The notes beneath the pieces were generated by a model. The model saw nothing but the letters and a program-made list of their open reading frames with translations. It searched no databases and had not been told where the DNA came from. From contig NZ_JAIVAR010000002.1 in assembly GCF_020171925.1 (NCBI RefSeq), forward strand, positions 682,001-746,000: DNA of 64,000 bases, given 5' to 3'. The translations under genes were made by a program, and so were the position numbers. Shown piece after piece: positions 61,964-64,000 of this stretch (within the stretch, counting starts at the first letter, position 1; every line of letters begins with the position of its first letter). Source of the DNA: Rossellomorea aquimaris (GTDB taxonomy: Bacteria > Bacillota > Bacilli > Bacillales > Bacillaceae_B).

Positions 61964-62446
61964 TTGAAAAGGGGAAAAGTTTGGCTGGCTGTAGCTGGTC
62001 TTGTCATAGATAAAGCAGGGAACTGGCTTGTCGTGAAGAAAAGATACGGAGGATTGAAAGGCATGTGGTCGCTACCTGCAGGCTTCGTTGATGAAGGCGA
62101 AACCGTCGATGAGGCCGTAATCCGGGAAGTGAACGAAGAAACCGGGCTGACGACGACTGTGAATGGGATCATTGGAGTCAGAACCGGTGTAATCGGAAAT
62201 GAAATCAGCGACAATATGATTATTTTTCACCTAGATCATACTGAGTCTGATTCACTGCAAATCGAGGAAAACGAACTGTTCGATGTTCAATGGAAATCGC
62301 CGCAGGCATTGATGAAGGATGGAAAGACCTCCGTCATGATCCATGAAATGTTGAAGCAAGGTGATTTGTTTCAGCGACACCAAGCGATCGAAGGGGTGGA
62401 TCCGGGTGAACAGTTCGGATACACCAGCTACAAATTGTTTATGTGA
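61964..62446 (+). CDS. Nudix hydrolase
   Basis: Pyrophosphohydrolase of 160 residues. The Nudix box is complete: G-FVDEG-E-TVDEAVI-REVNEETGL near residues 44-65, preceded by MWSLPAGF. It probably hydrolyses a nucleoside diphosphate linked to another group; the substrate is unknown. The start is TTG after AGAGGTGGAGCAGA. The C-terminal region ending QFGYTSYKLFM adds about 25 residues beyond the fold. It lies between array D and yuiA. Confidence 0.9.
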   Translation: MKRGKVWLAVAGLVIDKAGNWLVVKKRYGGLKGMWSLPAGFVDEGETVDEAVIREVNEETGLTTTVNGIIGVRTGVIGNEISDNMIIFHLDHTESDSLQIEENELFDVQWKSPQALMKDGKTSVMIHEMLKQGDLFQRHQAIEGVDPGEQFGYTSYKLFM

Positions 62447-62459
62447 AGACAGGCAGGAG

Positions 62460-62493
62460 GCATTGGATAGAAGCTTATCCGGTGCTTTTTTTT
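62460..62493 (+). terminator. Terminator after the Nudix gene
   Basis: GCATTGGATA pairs with TATCCGGTGC (two wobbles), followed by eight T residues. Confidence 0.82.
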
Positions 62494-62673
62494 CAATTGA
62501 ACAAATTTATTTAAAAATTCAGTAAATTATATGAAAAACGGAGGTAGGGGGAGAAATGGACCGATGTATTCGCTTTCTTAAAGGTACATCCTCTTATATG
62601 TCCCTTTCCATTCCAGAGGATAGATGATATATTATCAGAAAATTAAGAAATCAAACATAAAGGAGAGGGAATC

Positions 62674-62799
62674 ATGAGAGCTACTGCAAGTACGAAAACA
62701 AAATTTTGTGTTTACTGTTCAGGAAAAGGATACTTCCAGTTAGTGTTGGGTGGTTCTGAAACATGTCCTTGCTGTGGAGGCAGCGGGAAGCATAAATAG
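62674..62799 (+). CDS. yuiA: YuiA family small zinc-finger-like protein
   Basis: A 41-residue protein with two CxxC-type pairs in a DnaJ-like pattern: FCVYCSGKGYFQLVLGG and then TCPCCGGSGKHK. The C-x2-C-x-G-x-G repeats suggest a single zinc ribbon. It matches YuiA of B. subtilis, of unknown function, in sequence style and in position before yuiB. A very good ribosome site (AAAGGAGAGGG) precedes ATG, and a terminator follows. Confidence 0.87.
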   Translation: MRATASTKTKFCVYCSGKGYFQLVLGGSETCPCCGGSGKHK

Positions 62800-62823
62800 A
62801 AGATGCGCTTAACCTTATAAATC

Positions 62824-62858
62824 AAGCAGATCCGGATTCCAGCCGGGTCTGCTTTTTT
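62824..62858 (+). terminator. Terminator after yuiA
   Basis: AAGCAGATCCGG pairs with CCGGGTCTGCTT (with wobbles), followed by T residues. Confidence 0.85.
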
Positions 62859-62987
62859 GTGGACGATCAACGTTTGGGAATCTCCGTCATTTTTTGTTGA
62901 TTTTGTGAATACGATGGGCAAAAGATTGACGCTTTCATAAACATTCAGTACACTATTCTTTAGTGTTTATGGAGGTGCAGAGAGTAA

Positions 62988-63305
62988 ATGCCTATTCATG
63001 TGATGATCATTTCGATGCTTCTTTTTCTTGTTTTATTTTTCGGAATCGGCTTTTTATTAAATATGTTATTGCGTATGACCTGGATCATGGCCATCGTGTA
63101 CCCGATCGTTGTCATTTTCATCGTGGATGATGTCCGGTTCATTGATTATTTCAGACATTCGGGTGAAGCGTTTTCTGAATTAGGGACGAAGTTGAGTCAT
63201 TTAGCTATAGCGGATCTTTTGATACTTGGAAGTGGACTGGCTGGTGCCATCCTTTCGGGAATTGTGATGAGGATCTTGAGAGCAAAAGGATATAGAATGT
63301 TCTGA
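62988..63305 (+). CDS. yuiB: YuiB family membrane protein
   Basis: Membrane protein of 105 residues with three predicted helices: MIISMLLFLVLFFGIGFLLNML, TWIMAIVYPIVVIFIV and a C-terminal ADLLILGSGLAGAILSGIVM. The conserved linker DDVRFIDYFRHSGEAF lies outside the membrane. It matches YuiB, of unknown function, and follows yuiA as in B. subtilis. The ATG is preceded by TGGAGGTGCAGAG. The next gene, yuiC, lies about 350 bases on. Confidence 0.88.
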   Translation: MPIHVMIISMLLFLVLFFGIGFLLNMLLRMTWIMAIVYPIVVIFIVDDVRFIDYFRHSGEAFSELGTKLSHLAIADLLILGSGLAGAILSGIVMRILRAKGYRMF

Positions 63306-63312
63306 TTGATTT

Positions 63313-63352
63313 CCGTTTGACCGGTGATAAACTTGGTTGAACGGTTTTTTTA
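63313..63352 (+). terminator. Terminator after yuiB
   Basis: CCGTTTGACC pairs with GGTTGAACGG, followed by T residues. Beyond it, a second hairpin (AAAAATTGAA / TTCAATTTTT) lies near 63574, and no gene is seen before yuiC. Confidence 0.78.
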
Positions 63353-63661
63353 TTTATGAGGATGTCTGTTCTTTGTACGCTTTCACTGAAACTCGGATTG
63401 CAATGAAGGGGGAGCACAATTGAGTATGTTTCCAGTCCTTTGCTACTCAAAAAGAACACACTCCTCACCTCGCTACCATCCATTAAATATTACAATAACT
63501 CAATGATCGCTTGTTTTAAAAAACGCATTTTGATAAGGAAGAAGGTATCTTTACCAGTCAATTCCATAATTACGAAAAATTGAAACTATTCAATTTTTTT
63601 ATTAATTCATGAATAAATTTCGATCCTGTGGGGAAGGAATAAGGGTGGGAGGAGTGAATTC

Positions 63662-64000
63662 ATGAATTTGGTAATAAAGTGGACGAAACGAATCATCATG
63701 GTTAGTTTATTTGTACTAGCCTTGGGCACGACCTTTCAGTCCGTTTCGGGTGTCGAAGCCCAAACGGTGAAATCATGGATGAATGAACATAAGGGCACGC
63801 AGCAGGAGCAATATTCCGAAGATCATAAAAAGAGTCATCTATCACTGTCATTCAAGTTTCTAAAGAGGTTGACTGGGATCAAGACGATGATTTCTTCGAG
63901 CAAGCCTGTTGAGGGGAAACCCCCAACGCTTGAGGAATCGGTGAATTGGGAACAATATCCGAAGCATACGGTAGTGGCAACAGGGTACACGGCGGGTGTA
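63662..64000 (+). CDS. yuiC: 3D-domain protein YuiC, 3' end outside window
   Basis: Partial gene of 113 codons that runs off the window. The N-terminus is a signal peptide (IIMVSLFVLALGTTFQSVSGVEA) with cleavage near residue 33. A basic linker follows, and the last visible residues YPKHTVVATGYTAGV begin the 3D (Asp-Asp-Asp) domain, the catalytic core shared with lytic transglycosylase-like enzymes such as MltA-type and resuscitation factors. In B. subtilis YuiC acts on peptidoglycan in sporulation. The ATG follows GGGAGGAG. The position after yuiB agrees. Confidence 0.85.
   Translation, partial: MNLVIKWTKRIIMVSLFVLALGTTFQSVSGVEAQTVKSWMNEHKGTQQEQYSEDHKKSHLSLSFKFLKRLTGIKTMISSSKPVEGKPPTLEESVNWEQYPKHTVVATGYTAGV

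Overview
The window looks like the chromosome of an endospore-forming Bacillaceae bacterium. It has moderate GC and Bacillus-type ribosome binding sites with frequent TTG and GTG starts. Gene order follows the Bacillus subtilis yus-yur-yun-yut-yum-yui block almost gene for gene, and CotF-like, YunB, LytH, YutC, YutH and YuiC point to sporulation. The intergenic repeats and several genes not found at these places in B. subtilis suggest a related genus, possibly Rossellomorea-like, but species cannot be fixed from this sequence. Family names were assigned by reading the proteins; no database search was run.

Layout: 1-3.9 kb is a siderophore ABC importer (two permeases, ATPase) with a FhuF-like reductase and yusU. 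4.1-14 kb holds two coat-type genes, two membrane transport-like genes, and the fatty-acid oxidation genes fadM and fadN-fadA-fadE behind a FadR operator. 14-20.4 kb has an SDR/ArsR pair behind a 32-bp palindrome, then yusI, gcvH, yusG, yusF, yusE and yusD. A 1.6-kb element with 26-bp terminal inverted repeats and a 9-bp target duplication has landed exactly on the yusE stop codon; it carries two secreted-protein genes and no transposase. 20.4-23.3 kb is the S-box-controlled metNPQ methionine importer. 24.5-29.8 kb is the sufCDSUB Fe-S assembly operon. 30-36 kb is yunF, yunE, yunD, yunC, an HD-GYP gene and yunB. 36.2-38.1 kb is a lysine riboswitch driving an NhaC-type transporter. 38.3-42.5 kb carries a HIT protein, an amine oxidase and an NSS transporter with its 35-residue small subunit. 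42.5-57 kb runs from lytH and lipA through the yut genes to yutM. 57-64 kb holds paiB, yumC, yumB, a Nudix gene, yuiA, yuiB and the start of yuiC.

How it fits together: iron import and reduction, Fe-S assembly (suf, yutI, yutM), lipoylation (lipA with its substrate gcvH) and ferredoxin/NADH redox enzymes (yumC, yumB, yutJ) form one metabolic theme. Fatty-acid degradation under FadR and CcpA forms a second, amino-acid import under riboswitches a third, and spore formation a fourth.

The least explained structure is intergenic. Four gene-free regions each carry a short-period array (three at 20 nt, one at 25 nt). Each has its own core word but shares one design: a conserved core followed by a variable spacer at near-fixed register. 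A degenerate ~130-bp multi-palindromic repeat also recurs, once between fadA and fadE.
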